Source of the DNA: Verrucomicrobiales bacterium
GTDB lineage: Bacteria > Verrucomicrobiota > Verrucomicrobiia > Limisphaerales > RI-55
Assembly (NCBI GenBank): GCA_003484235.1
Contig: DNDP01000237.1
Coordinates: 26,079 to 46,282 of the forward strand
Reading direction: 5' to 3'
Length of the DNA stretch: 20,204 nt
Shown: piece after piece, positions 1 through 7,528 of the stretch
How the letters are laid out: the number at the start of each line of letters is the position of its first letter
How positions within the stretch are numbered: position 1 is the first letter of the stretch
Program-made: the position numbers and the translations under genes
Notes under the pieces: model-generated
Told to the model about the DNA's origin: nothing
Seen by the model: only the letters and a program-made list of their open reading frames with translations
The model's database searches: none

Positions 1-606
1 AAGGCCGAAGACGCGGTCCTGGTTCTGGGAGCCGAGCGCACCCGGGCGTTGGTGCTCGCCGTGCCGGTGTTCACCCGGTTTGAGGCCGGTCTCTGCCCGG
101 GAATCTCCACGGAAGAGGTCTGGCAGCATTCCGTGGAGGTGGCGACCTTTGCGCGGGACATATCCATTCAGGCCGGTGCGCCGGAGGTTGCCGACGCCGC
201 CTTCACGGCGGGGCTGCTGCATGACGTCGGCAAGCTCCTTCTGGCGGCCAATCTTCCCGCCGAGTATGCCGTTGTGCGTCGCCACTGCGAGGAACGGTGC
301 ACCGCCGAGTCTGAATTCGAATGGGAGCGGTTGGGGACTTCCCATGCCGAAGCCGCGGCGTGCCTCTTTGGCATGTGGGGTCTCCCGCTGCCGGTGCTGG
401 AGGCGATCGCCCACCATCATCGGCCCGATTTGGGCGATCAGACCACCTTCACCCCGCTGACGGCGGTGCATGTTGCAAACGCTTTTTACTACGAGCCCCG
501 GCAGCCCGAGCGCAGCCAGCTCGATCTGAATTATCTCAACCGGCTTGGTTTGGCGGACATGTGCAACGAGTGGCGCCTCGCCTGCGGACTGCCTCCGTTG
601 CTCTAG
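1..606 (+). CDS. HDOD-domain protein, C-terminal part (5' end outside window)
   Basis: The reading frame is open from base 1, so the gene begins upstream; 201 residues are visible. HDOD domains are degenerate relatives of HD phosphohydrolases and are found in bacterial signalling and regulatory proteins, usually without a demonstrated enzymatic activity. The visible part has the family pattern: a helix ending in a leucine/valine-rich stretch (VLVLGAERTRALVLAV), then WQHSVEVA, then GLLHDVGKLLLA with an HD pair, and a later AIAHHH. A TTG at 49 is only an internal codon in this reading. Any N-terminal receiver or other sensor domain would lie outside the window. The family assignment is firm; the role is not known. 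The next gene is on the opposite strand and converges on it, with 56 bases between. Confidence 0.85.
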   Translation, partial: KAEDAVLVLGAERTRALVLAVPVFTRFEAGLCPGISTEEVWQHSVEVATFARDISIQAGAPEVADAAFTAGLLHDVGKLLLAANLPAEYAVVRRHCEERCTAESEFEWERLGTSHAEAAACLFGMWGLPLPVLEAIAHHHRPDLGDQTTFTPLTAVHVANAFYYEPRQPERSQLDLNYLNRLGLADMCNEWRLACGLPPLL

Positions 607-662
607 TTTCTGCGGTTCACCGGCGACTGATGATCAACCGGCAGCCGATCAGGAGCCGCGAT

Positions 663-1022
663 TCATCCCGGTCCCGCCTCAAACAGCTGATCGAACTCCC
701 CGCCGTCCAGCCAGACGCCCCCGCAATCCGGACAGCTGTCGACCGTGATCTTCCGTGACTGGGCGCTGGCCACCCGGAGCATCTCCCGCCCACAGCGCGG
801 ACAATCGGCACGCCGGGCATTGTTACGGACCTGTGTGCGTCCCCGGCGCAACGCCCGCGCCTGACTCGGGTCCAGCTCCAGGAGCCTTGGCAGTTCGCTC
901 TGGTCGAGCCACAGTCCGCCGCAACCTTGGCAGAGATCCACTTCAATCTCACCCGCCTGGGTGGACGTCAGCCCCTGGGCATCGCACTTGGGACAGTTCA
1001 CCACGCCACCGTAGCCAGCCAT
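663..1022 (-). CDS. Small protein with two zinc-ribbon (zf-TFIIB-like) repeats
   Basis: A 119-residue protein, starting at the ATG at 1022 (MAGYGGVVNCPKC). The frame stays open 45 codons further upstream, but that stretch is low-complexity and overlaps the carbonic anhydrase start region, so I chose the shorter form. It contains two copies of one unit: C10/C13 with C31/C34 and C74/C77 with C97/C100. Each unit ends in CxxCGGxWLDxxE, which is typical of the zf-TFIIB family of small bacterial zinc-binding proteins. The units probably each bind one Zn ion. An Arg-rich linker (about residues 56-71) separates them and could contact nucleic acid, but this is inference. No function is established for most members. 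It is divergently arranged with the carbonic anhydrase gene; the two starts are 133 bases apart. Confidence 0.85.
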   Translation of the reverse strand: MAGYGGVVNCPKCDAQGLTSTQAGEIEVDLCQGCGGLWLDQSELPRLLELDPSQARALRRGRTQVRNNARRADCPRCGREMLRVASAQSRKITVDSCPDCGGVWLDGGEFDQLFEAGPG

Positions 1023-1155
1023 GACGGGCGGGCCAATCGATTTTTGCGCAACTGAGACGCCGTCGGTCACGGGGCGGAACGAGGGGGTGGCGGGCGTTTT
1101 CGAAGACGGAGATTGCGATTGCACAGGGTTCCCCGATGCCGTAAACCCCGGCTGC
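1023..1155. promoter_or_regulatory. Divergent intergenic region, zinc-ribbon gene / carbonic anhydrase
   Basis: The 133 bases between two divergent starts should hold promoters for both genes if the chosen start codons are right. I could not identify convincing -35/-10 pairs or an operator by eye. Both flanking frames remain open through this region, which is common by chance in GC-rich DNA. Confidence 0.4.
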
Positions 1156-1809
1156 ATGCAGAAGCTGATCGCGGGAGTTCACGAGTTCCGGCTCAAGGAG
1201 TTCGGCCGGTATCGAGCCCTGTTCCGCCGCCTATCCCGCGAAGGACAGAACCCGCACACGCTCTTCATCACCTGTTCCGATTCCCGGGTGCTGGCCGAGC
1301 TGATCACCAAGAGTGAACCGGGCGATCTGTTTGTGGTGAAGAATGCCGGCAACATCGTCCCCTCGGCGAACGTGAAGGGCGACACCAACAGCACGGCGGC
1401 CGCGATCGAGTTTGCCGTCAATCAGCTCCACGTCTCGGACATCGTGATCTGTGGCCACACCCAGTGTGGCGCCATGCGGGCGCTGGTGGATCGCAGCGTG
1501 GATCCTGCCGAAATGCCCCACCTGGCCCGTTGGATCGAAGTGGCTGCGCCCGTCCGCCGCGTGCTCGATGAACGCTACCAGCATTTGAACGGCATCGAGG
1601 ACCGGGTGACCGCCGCGGCGGAGGAGAACGTCCTGTTCGGTGTGGACAATCTTCACACCTATCCCTGCGTGGAACGGCGGCTGGAAAAGGGCACGCTCCA
1701 GCTTCACGCCTGGTTTTTCAACATCTCCACCGTGGAACTTTTCGCCTACGATCCGAACACCCAGCAGTTTGCGCCTTTGGTGGCCGGCGAGGAGCAGGAG
1801 CCGGCGTAG
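1156..1809 (+). CDS. Beta-class carbonic anhydrase
   Basis: Zinc enzyme interconverting CO2 and bicarbonate, presumably cytoplasmic because no signal peptide is visible. It supplies bicarbonate for carboxylations and helps pH balance. The 217 residues starting at ATG 1156 (MQKLIAGVHEF) match the usual length. The active-site signature is complete: C40, D42 and R44 in ITCSDSRV, then H101 and C104 in ICGHTQCGAM. Between them lies the conserved GDLFVVKNAGNIVP segment. The frame is open back to 1021, but those 45 extra residues do not resemble the family. No strong Shine-Dalgarno is seen before 1156. The gene is followed by 113 bases and then a peptide transporter on the same strand. Confidence 0.95.
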   Translation: MQKLIAGVHEFRLKEFGRYRALFRRLSREGQNPHTLFITCSDSRVLAELITKSEPGDLFVVKNAGNIVPSANVKGDTNSTAAAIEFAVNQLHVSDIVICGHTQCGAMRALVDRSVDPAEMPHLARWIEVAAPVRRVLDERYQHLNGIEDRVTAAAEENVLFGVDNLHTYPCVERRLEKGTLQLHAWFFNISTVELFAYDPNTQQFAPLVAGEEQEPA

Positions 1810-1830
1810 ACCCGGGAGCCCACCCGGATT

Positions 1831-1855
1831 GCGGCAACTGAGCCGCCGTCCTTTT
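1831..1855 (+). terminator. Possible weak terminator after carbonic anhydrase
   Basis: A 5-bp GC stem (1831-1835 with 1842-1846, loop AACTGA) is followed after four bases by a short T run (1852-1855). It lies 21 bases after the carbonic anhydrase stop. The stem is short and the T run is offset, so this is only suggestive. Confidence 0.3.
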
Positions 1856-1922
1856 GAAGCCCGGGCCCGCGACAAAAAGGCTTCCGCCCATCGTCGATTC
1901 CGCTACCGTCTCGCGCAGCATC

Positions 1923-3383
1923 ATGTCCCAAACAGCCTCCGAACGTTCCTGGTTTGGCCATCCCGCCGGGCTCTCCACGTTGTTCTTCACCGAGATGTGG
2001 GAACGCTTCAGCTACTACGGCATGCGGGCGTTGCTCATCCTTTACATGACCGCGTTGCCGGCGGTGGGAGGAATCGCCTTCAGCACGGAACAGGCGGCAA
2101 AGATCTACGGGCTCTACACGTTTGCCGTCTATGCCGTCTGCATTCCCGGCGGACTGATCGCCGACCGCTGGCTGGGACACTACCGGGCGATCTATCTGGG
2201 CGGCATCGTCATTGCCCTGGGGCATTTCAGTCTGGCTGTCGGAACCCTGCCGATGTTTTACCTGGGACTGGGGCTGATCATCGTGGGCACCGGTTTTCTC
2301 AAGCCCAACATCAGCACGATGGTTGGACAGCTTTACGCCCCGGGCGATGCCCGCCGCGATGGCGGCTATTCGATCTATTACATGGGCATCAACCTCGGCG
2401 CCATGATCGCCCCGCTGGTCTGCGGCTTCCTCGCGCAGAGCGAGAGTTTCAAGGCCCGCCTCGAAGGCTGGGGCCTCGATCCCGCATCATCGTGGCACTG
2501 GGGCTTCGGCGCTGCGGGCGTCGGCATGGTGCTGGGATTGGTGCAGTTGCACCTGGGCAGCAGAAGGCTGATGGCCTCGGTGCATCCGGAAAGCGTTCAC
2601 CGGAGGGCGGTGGCCCTGCCGGCCGGCGGCGTGACCGCGGCACCGAAGGACGCCGGGTTGTCGACGGAGGAATGGAAACGCCTGGCGGTGATCGGTGTGC
2701 TGTTTGCGTTTGCGACGCTTTTTTGGTCCGGGTTCGAGCAGGCCGGATCGAGCTTGAATCTGTTCGCCGATCGCCTGACCGAACTCCATCTGTTCGATCC
2801 GGGCAACGCTCCCGCATGGGTGAACGATTCGGCCGTTGCTGCGCCGTTCTACGGGCCGTTGGTCCGGTGGCTGTGGGGATTTCCCTCGTCGTGGTTTCAG
2901 TCGCTCAATCCGCTTTACGTTCTCATTCTTGCCCCGATCTTTTCCTGGCTGTGGGTGGCGCTCGGCTCGCGCGAACCGAGCAGTCCGTTGAAGTTCGTCT
3001 TCGGCCTGATGCTGCTGGGACTGGGCTTCCTGCTGCTGGTCCCGGCGGCCGGCATGGCCCAGGCGGGCGAGGGGATTCGGGTTAGCCCAATGTGGCTGGT
3101 GGGGGGGTTTTTCCTGCATACCGCCGGCGAGATGTGTCTGAGCCCCGTGGCGCTGAGCATGGTGACGAAGCTTGCGCCCCTGCGTCTTGTCGGAACGCTG
3201 ATGGGAGCGTGGTTCCTGACCAATGCCTGCGGCAACTGGGTCGGCGGCTGGATCGCCAGTTTCTTTGACCGACTGCCGCTCAGTCAGATCTTCTTCGCGG
3301 TGTTCGGCACGACGTTTGGCGCCGGTGTCCTGCTGCTTTTCCTGGTGCCAATGCTGAAGAGGCTGATGGGGGGGGTGAAGTAG
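1923..3383 (+). CDS. POT/PTR-family proton-dependent oligopeptide transporter
   Basis: A 486-residue inner-membrane transporter of the major facilitator superfamily that takes up di- and tripeptides with protons. Family marks: the proton-coupling motif ExxERFxYYG near the N terminus (TEMWERFSYYGM), and the second PTR2 signature as YSIYYMGINLGAMIAPL. Many hydrophobic helices follow, with a conserved region of the C-terminal half in FFLHTAGEMCLSPVALSMV. The length fits bacterial DtpT-like members. I chose ATG 1923 (MSQTASERSWFGHP); the frame is open to 1854 but the extension is not family-like. The stop UAG (3381-3383) is followed directly by the GTG of the cytochrome gene in the same frame. 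Substrate range beyond small peptides cannot be read from sequence. Confidence 0.93.
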   Translation: MSQTASERSWFGHPAGLSTLFFTEMWERFSYYGMRALLILYMTALPAVGGIAFSTEQAAKIYGLYTFAVYAVCIPGGLIADRWLGHYRAIYLGGIVIALGHFSLAVGTLPMFYLGLGLIIVGTGFLKPNISTMVGQLYAPGDARRDGGYSIYYMGINLGAMIAPLVCGFLAQSESFKARLEGWGLDPASSWHWGFGAAGVGMVLGLVQLHLGSRRLMASVHPESVHRRAVALPAGGVTAAPKDAGLSTEEWKRLAVIGVLFAFATLFWSGFEQAGSSLNLFADRLTELHLFDPGNAPAWVNDSAVAAPFYGPLVRWLWGFPSSWFQSLNPLYVLILAPIFSWLWVALGSREPSSPLKFVFGLMLLGLGFLLLVPAAGMAQAGEGIRVSPMWLVGGFFLHTAGEMCLSPVALSMVTKLAPLRLVGTLMGAWFLTNACGNWVGGWIASFFDRLPLSQIFFAVFGTTFGAGVLLLFLVPMLKRLMGGVK

Positions 3384-4151
3384 GTGGGAAGACCCAGGAT
3401 CAGGGTTCCGCGACTCAAAGACGCTCCAGGCATCAGGAGCCACGACCAGATCCCCGGCGGGAGCGCTCGCGCCGTTCGGAGCTTAAACATTATCTGGACG
3501 CTGGCCTTTGCGATTTTGAGCTGCTTCGTCAACGGTTGCCAGTCCCGTTCCCAGCTCCCGCCCGCGGCAATCGCCGAGGTGGCCACCACCTCAACCAACG
3601 CCCTTGTCAATTCCTGCCTGATCTGCCACGGCACGCGCGAAATGCAGCGCGGACCGGTGCTGGACGGGCTCCCGGCCTGGTATCTTGAGCTGCAGCTGCG
3701 CAAGTTCCTCGCGGGTGTTCGGGGCTGCAATCCCGAGAACCGTTCCGAACATCTGATGGGATCCGGCATCAGCCTGTTGCGGACAGAGGCGGACTTCGAA
3801 GTGGCGGTGAAGCTGTTCAGCGAAAAACCGCCCCAGGATCACCTGAAGACGATCCGCGGAGATGTCGGGCGCGGCCGGCAACTCTTCACCTACTGCGCGA
3901 CCTGCCACGGATTCGATGGCCGGGGGCGTGAGGAGGTCAAGGCGCCGCCGCTCACGGTGCAGGAGGACTGGTATCTTTACGACCAGCTGGTGCGGTTCAA
4001 GGCCGGTCTTCGCGGAGGAACCGCCGCCGATCCGGAGGGCTTCCTCATGCATCAGGCGGTACTGGGCTTGAACACTCAGGACTTTCGCGACGTCGTTTCC
4101 TACGTTAATGATGAACTCGCCGGACGTTCCTCCGGCAGAAATGATCGATGA
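3384..4151 (+). CDS. Diheme cytochrome c, probable lipoprotein
   Basis: A 255-residue protein with two class I cytochrome c domains, likely an electron carrier at the outer face of the cytoplasmic membrane. Heme sites are C78-L-I-C81-H82 and C171-A-T-C174-H175. Each is followed by a similar segment (WYLELQLRKFLAGVRG; WYLYDQLVRFKAGLRG) and a candidate axial Met (HLMGSG; FLMHQ), which indicates an internal duplication as in cytochrome c4-like proteins. A hydrophobic stretch at about residues 34-50 ends in VNGC52, a lipobox-like site. The start is uncertain. GTG 3384 is the only usual start codon before the signal sequence, but it gives an Arg-rich 33-residue leader and directly abuts the transporter's UAG. 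The stop overlaps the next start as ATGA, indicating translational coupling. Confidence 0.88.
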   Translation: MGRPRIRVPRLKDAPGIRSHDQIPGGSARAVRSLNIIWTLAFAILSCFVNGCQSRSQLPPAAIAEVATTSTNALVNSCLICHGTREMQRGPVLDGLPAWYLELQLRKFLAGVRGCNPENRSEHLMGSGISLLRTEADFEVAVKLFSEKPPQDHLKTIRGDVGRGRQLFTYCATCHGFDGRGREEVKAPPLTVQEDWYLYDQLVRFKAGLRGGTAADPEGFLMHQAVLGLNTQDFRDVVSYVNDELAGRSSGRNDR

Positions 4152-4522
4152 ACCGACCGCAGATCCTCCGCCTTGCACAGGGGTTCCTTTGCGCGTATCC
4201 GGTGGCCCTGCCGGCCGCGTTCCTCCTCGCTTGGAGTGCAGGTCGGTTTACGTTGGGCTGGTGGCCTCGACCATCCTTGGATGATCCGAAGGACATTGGG
4301 CTGGCGGTTGACATCGCCTGTTGGATTGCCGCCCTGCTGCTGATACTGGGTCTACCCACGTTCGTCGCGACCGCCGGCACGCTTGCTGTCGACGCAATTC
4401 TACCAGGAAACCGGAGCCTGCGCCGACTGCTCCTGGTGGTCGCCGCCACCGTGGCGATGGTCGGTGCTGTCCTGGTGATCCGTGCGGATCCGTTCGGAAT
4501 CACTTCATGGTTTTTCGACTGA
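4148..4522 (+). CDS. Small membrane protein, three predicted helices, unknown function
   Basis: A 124-residue protein whose ATG overlaps the cytochrome stop by four bases. I see three hydrophobic segments, at about residues 12-30, 50-75 and 95-112, separated by short polar loops including a Trp/Pro-containing loop (GWWPRPSLDDPKD). I do not recognise a family. The tight overlap suggests it is made together with the diheme cytochrome. It could anchor or partner that protein in the membrane, but this is inference from context only. The next gene starts 17 bases after its stop. Confidence 0.75.
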   Translation: MNRPQILRLAQGFLCAYPVALPAAFLLAWSAGRFTLGWWPRPSLDDPKDIGLAVDIACWIAALLLILGLPTFVATAGTLAVDAILPGNRSLRRLLLVVAATVAMVGAVLVIRADPFGITSWFFD

Positions 4523-4539
4523 TTTAGAGACTTAATCTT

Positions 4540-5805
4540 ATGAAGACATCCCTTCTGCCAATCGTGGTTTCGCTGTCCGTTGCCTTTGTGCCGCTCGCGG
4601 ATGCCGCCGAAACCAGGCCGCTCGAAATCTGGATCAGCTCCTATCAGGACAAGGTTTACTACGAGTCCATGGTGAAGCTCTATCAGGAGAAGGTGAACAA
4701 GGAGTTTCAGGCGAACATCAGCGCGTTTGGTTTCCGCGAAATGCCGGACAAGCTCGCGGTGGCCATCAAGACCGGCGTCAATCCACCGGACATCGTCCAG
4801 CTCGACGAGGTGCTGTTCGGTGTCTACCTCAACGGTGAGCCGCCCTTTCTGGATCTGAGCGAGCGGGTCAGGAATGCCGGCCTCGACCGGGACATTGTCT
4901 CCAGCCGGTTGAAGCTGTTTTCGTGGAAGGACAAGATCTACGGCGTGCCGCAGTCGTTGAGCGCCATCGTGCTCTACTACCGCACCGATCTGTTTGAGAA
5001 GTACCAGCTGACGCCCGCGGATTTCCGCACGTGGGACGACTTTGTGGACCGCGGAGAGGAGCTTGCCCTCAAGCACCAGGCACTGATGGCGCTGGACCCG
5101 ACCTACTTCGACATCCTGCTCCGCCAGCGTGGCTCGGACTGGTTCGGCAAGGACGGCAAACCCTTCCCCGACGAAGTGATGGCGATCGACACCCTGAAGT
5201 GGATGGCGGACCTGAAGGACCGGGGCATTGCGATCATTCCCGAGCGGGCTTCCATCTATGATCCGGTGTTTTTCAGCAGCTCGGTCAGCCCGGGTGAAGT
5301 GCTTTGCCTGATCGGTGCGGATTGGTATGGGCTCGACATGCTGCAGCAGTTCACCCCCGAGCTGAGCGGCAAATGGGGCATCATGCCGTTGCCCGCCTGG
5401 AAGGATGCGAAGGGCGTCGCCGGACGCCGGACCTCCACCTTTGCCGGGCAAGGCCTGATGATCTACCAGGGCACAACGCAGTCCGACGCCGCCTGGAAGT
5501 TCATCGAGCACGTGATGAAGGACACCGAGGCAAATGTGAAGCGCTTCGTCGACGGCAACAGCTTCCCGGCCTACCAGCCAGCCTGGAAAGACAGTCGGCT
5601 GGCCCAGCCAATGCCGTTTTTTTCCGGCCAGTCCTTCGGCAAGGAACTCATGCAACTCGCGCCTGAAGTGCCGGAGGTCGCCGTCGCTCCCGGTCGGCCG
5701 CAGGCGATTTTCCTGTTCCAGGAGAACTACTTCTCCCAGCTGATGCATGGAGCGATGACCGCCGAGAAGGTGGTCGAAGAGATCAAGGCCGCGCTGAGCC
5801 GTTGA
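4540..5805 (+). CDS. Extracellular solute-binding protein, family 1 (sugar-type)
   Basis: A 421-residue secreted binding protein of the kind that delivers sugars or related solutes to ABC importers. A signal peptide is clear (positively charged start, hydrophobic core, ADAA cleavage-type site near residues 20-23); there is no lipobox. The fold markers include an N-terminal beta strand LEIWISSYQD, a segment PPDIVQLDEVLFG, and the YGVPQSLSAIVLYYRTDLFEKY motif typical of family 1 proteins. A tail of YFSQLMHGAMTAEKVVEEIK also fits. No permease or ATPase gene lies nearby, so its transport partners are elsewhere or it has another role. It sits 17 bases after the small membrane protein in what looks like a plus-strand operon. 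Ligand unknown. Confidence 0.9.
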   Translation: MKTSLLPIVVSLSVAFVPLADAAETRPLEIWISSYQDKVYYESMVKLYQEKVNKEFQANISAFGFREMPDKLAVAIKTGVNPPDIVQLDEVLFGVYLNGEPPFLDLSERVRNAGLDRDIVSSRLKLFSWKDKIYGVPQSLSAIVLYYRTDLFEKYQLTPADFRTWDDFVDRGEELALKHQALMALDPTYFDILLRQRGSDWFGKDGKPFPDEVMAIDTLKWMADLKDRGIAIIPERASIYDPVFFSSSVSPGEVLCLIGADWYGLDMLQQFTPELSGKWGIMPLPAWKDAKGVAGRRTSTFAGQGLMIYQGTTQSDAAWKFIEHVMKDTEANVKRFVDGNSFPAYQPAWKDSRLAQPMPFFSGQSFGKELMQLAPEVPEVAVAPGRPQAIFLFQENYFSQLMHGAMTAEKVVEEIKAALSR

Positions 5806-5840
5806 TTGGGGTGTGCCGGGTCCTGAGCCGCCGGTCGTAA

Positions 5841-5862
5841 GGTCGTCACGTTCGTGGCGACC
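5841..5862 (+). terminator. Stem-loop after the solute-binding protein gene
   Basis: A 9-bp stem with one G-T pair (5841-5849 with 5854-5862, loop GTTC) lies 36 bases past the stop. There is no T run behind it, so it could be a Rho-type or 3'-protecting structure rather than a classical intrinsic terminator. Confidence 0.4.
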
Positions 5863-5931
5863 AATCCCGGCCGTCTGCCGTGACGTAGTTTTTGATTTCC
5901 CACAAACCGCTGGTAGTCTGGTCTCCGGTTT

Positions 5932-6750
5932 ATGAGCCAAACCCTGAAGAAAACGGCGGGTGCGCCCGCCACCGAAATGCTGCGGGACGAACAGAACAGC
6001 CGGGACCACCGGCAACTGCGCATCGACAAGGTGGGCGTGCGCGGCGTGCGATTCCCGATCCAGGTGCGCGACAAGGCCCACCACACCCTGCAAAACACCG
6101 TGGCGACGATTGGGATGTATGTGGACCTGCCCAAGGAGTTCAAGGGCACCCACATGAGCCGCTTCATCGAGGTGCTAAATTCGCACGGGAGCGTGATTCA
6201 TGTGGACATCATTCCCACCATCCTGCGGGAGATGCAGACCCGGTTGAAGGCGGACAACGCCCACCTGGAGATGGAATTCCCCTACTTCGTCAGCAAGAAG
6301 GCGCCGGTCACCGGCAAGTCCAGCCTCATGGACTATGTCGCCCGGTTCGAGGCCAACGCCGTGAGCAAGGAGGTTGACTTCGTCCTCACCGTCGTGGTGA
6401 ACGTGAAGACGCTTTGTCCCTGCTCCAAATCGATCAGCAAGTACGGCGCCCACAATCAACGGGGCCAGGTGACGGTGCAGCTGCGATCTCGGCGGACCGT
6501 TTGGATCGAGGACGTCATCGGCATCGTGGAGGGCTCGGCCAGCAGTGACCTTTTTGCCTTGCTCAAACGCCCGGACGAGAAGGCTGTCACCGAGCGGGCG
6601 TACGAGAATCCCGTGTTCGTCGAGGATCTGGTCAGGAATGTGGCTCTCAAGTTGAACGAACATCCCGATGTGACCTGGTACCGGGTCGAGGCCGAAAACT
6701 TCGAAAGCATCCACAACCACAATGCCTACGCCTGCATTGAAAAGGGTTGA
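5932..6750 (+). CDS. folE2: GTP cyclohydrolase FolE2 (type IB)
   Basis: Converts GTP to 7,8-dihydroneopterin triphosphate, the first step of folate synthesis, in the cytoplasm. The 272-residue length and the signature CPCSKSISKYGAHNQRGQV mark FolE2 rather than the zinc enzyme FolE. C162 and H174 are the conserved metal-site Cys and His spaced 12 residues apart. RDKAHHTLQNTVATIGMYVDLP near residues 46-66 and a C-terminal ENFESIHNHNAYA are also typical. In several bacteria FolE2 serves when zinc is scarce because it can use other metals; no Zur-like operator was seen upstream. The 126-base leader region carries a stem-loop (5841-5862) and only a weak promoter-like pair. The stop is followed after three bases by a phosphopantetheinyl transferase gene. 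folB lies 12 kb away on the other strand. Confidence 0.95.
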   Translation: MSQTLKKTAGAPATEMLRDEQNSRDHRQLRIDKVGVRGVRFPIQVRDKAHHTLQNTVATIGMYVDLPKEFKGTHMSRFIEVLNSHGSVIHVDIIPTILREMQTRLKADNAHLEMEFPYFVSKKAPVTGKSSLMDYVARFEANAVSKEVDFVLTVVVNVKTLCPCSKSISKYGAHNQRGQVTVQLRSRRTVWIEDVIGIVEGSASSDLFALLKRPDEKAVTERAYENPVFVEDLVRNVALKLNEHPDVTWYRVEAENFESIHNHNAYACIEKG

Positions 6751-6753
6751 GTT

Positions 6754-7506
6754 GTGCCGGACATGGGCATGATCGGGGGTGGACAAGTGGTTGAATGGGT
6801 GCCGCGGTCGCGACCGCCCGACCTGGAGGAGGCCGGGGTGCACGTGTGGCATCTCGACTTGTCGCAGCCGGACCTTGATCCCGCGGTCCTTTCCGAAGCG
6901 GAGCGCGAGCGTGCCGGAAAGTTTGCCTTCTCCCACCTGCAGGAGCGCTACGTGGCCGCCCATGTGCAGACGCGTATGTTGCTCGGTGCCTATCTCAGCC
7001 GCGATCCGGCGGCCATCGAGTATTGGGTTTCGGTTCGCGGCAAACCTCACCTGGCCGGAGGTGAGCTTCACTTCAATCTGAGCCACACCGCCGGTCACGC
7101 CCTGCTGGCAGTTTGCCGGAGTGCCGAGATCGGGGTCGATGTCGAGTGTGTGAGCCGAAACCTCGATCGCAACGGTATTGCGGAGCGTTTTTTTTCCACC
7201 TCCGAGGCGGAGGCGTTGAAGCTTCTGCCCGACCACGCCCAGGCAGAGGGCTTTTTTGGTCTGTGGACCCGAAAGGAGGCCTGGCTCAAGGCCACTGGAA
7301 TTGGCATCAGCGACGGGCTGAGCCGGGTTGAGTTCAACTGCGATCCGGCGGAAGCGCCGCGCGTGGTGAGAATCGACGGGAGCGAAGACTCGGCGGCAGG
7401 ATGGCAGGTGCTTTCACTGAGGCCGCTGGCCGATCACATCGCCGCGGTGGCATGGCAGGGGCCGCCGTTCGCGGTGGAGACTTTCAGGTTTGCCTCCGCC
7501 CGGTGA
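6754..7506 (+). CDS. 4'-phosphopantetheinyl transferase, Sfp type
   Basis: Transfers phosphopantetheine from coenzyme A to a serine of carrier proteins used in fatty acid, polyketide or non-ribosomal peptide synthesis. About 250 residues. All Sfp motifs are present: RGKP (95-98), LHFNLSHT (105-112), GVDVE with Mg-binding D129 and E131, and WTRKEAWLKATG with K174, E175 and K179. The length fits the two-subdomain Sfp/Gsp type rather than the short AcpS. The start could be GTG 6754 or ATG 6763 or 6769; I chose GTG because AGGG at 6743-6746 is well spaced from it. It is probably cotranscribed with folE2. No polyketide or peptide synthase is in the window, so the target carrier is unknown; the desaturase gene converges on it. 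Confidence 0.92.
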   Translation: MPDMGMIGGGQVVEWVPRSRPPDLEEAGVHVWHLDLSQPDLDPAVLSEAERERAGKFAFSHLQERYVAAHVQTRMLLGAYLSRDPAAIEYWVSVRGKPHLAGGELHFNLSHTAGHALLAVCRSAEIGVDVECVSRNLDRNGIAERFFSTSEAEALKLLPDHAQAEGFFGLWTRKEAWLKATGIGISDGLSRVEFNCDPAEAPRVVRIDGSEDSAAGWQVLSLRPLADHIAAVAWQGPPFAVETFRFASAR

Positions 7507-7528
7507 CACTTGAGAAGCCCGGCATGAC

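Noticed and set aside
2487..3443. Minus-strand open frame opposite the peptide transporter
   Set aside because: Gln/Arg/His-rich translation typical of the reverse frame of a membrane protein; no motif.
5892..5919. Promoter-like pair TTGATT and TAGTCT with 16-base spacing before folE2
   Set aside because: The -10 match is poor and it would leave only a few bases before the start codon; not strong enough to list.
4105..6153. Very long minus-strand open frame (682 codons) opposite the membrane protein, solute-binding protein and folE2 genes
   Set aside because: It is antisense to well-supported genes, has His/Gly/Leu-rich low-information sequence and no family motif; long antisense frames are common in GC-rich DNA.
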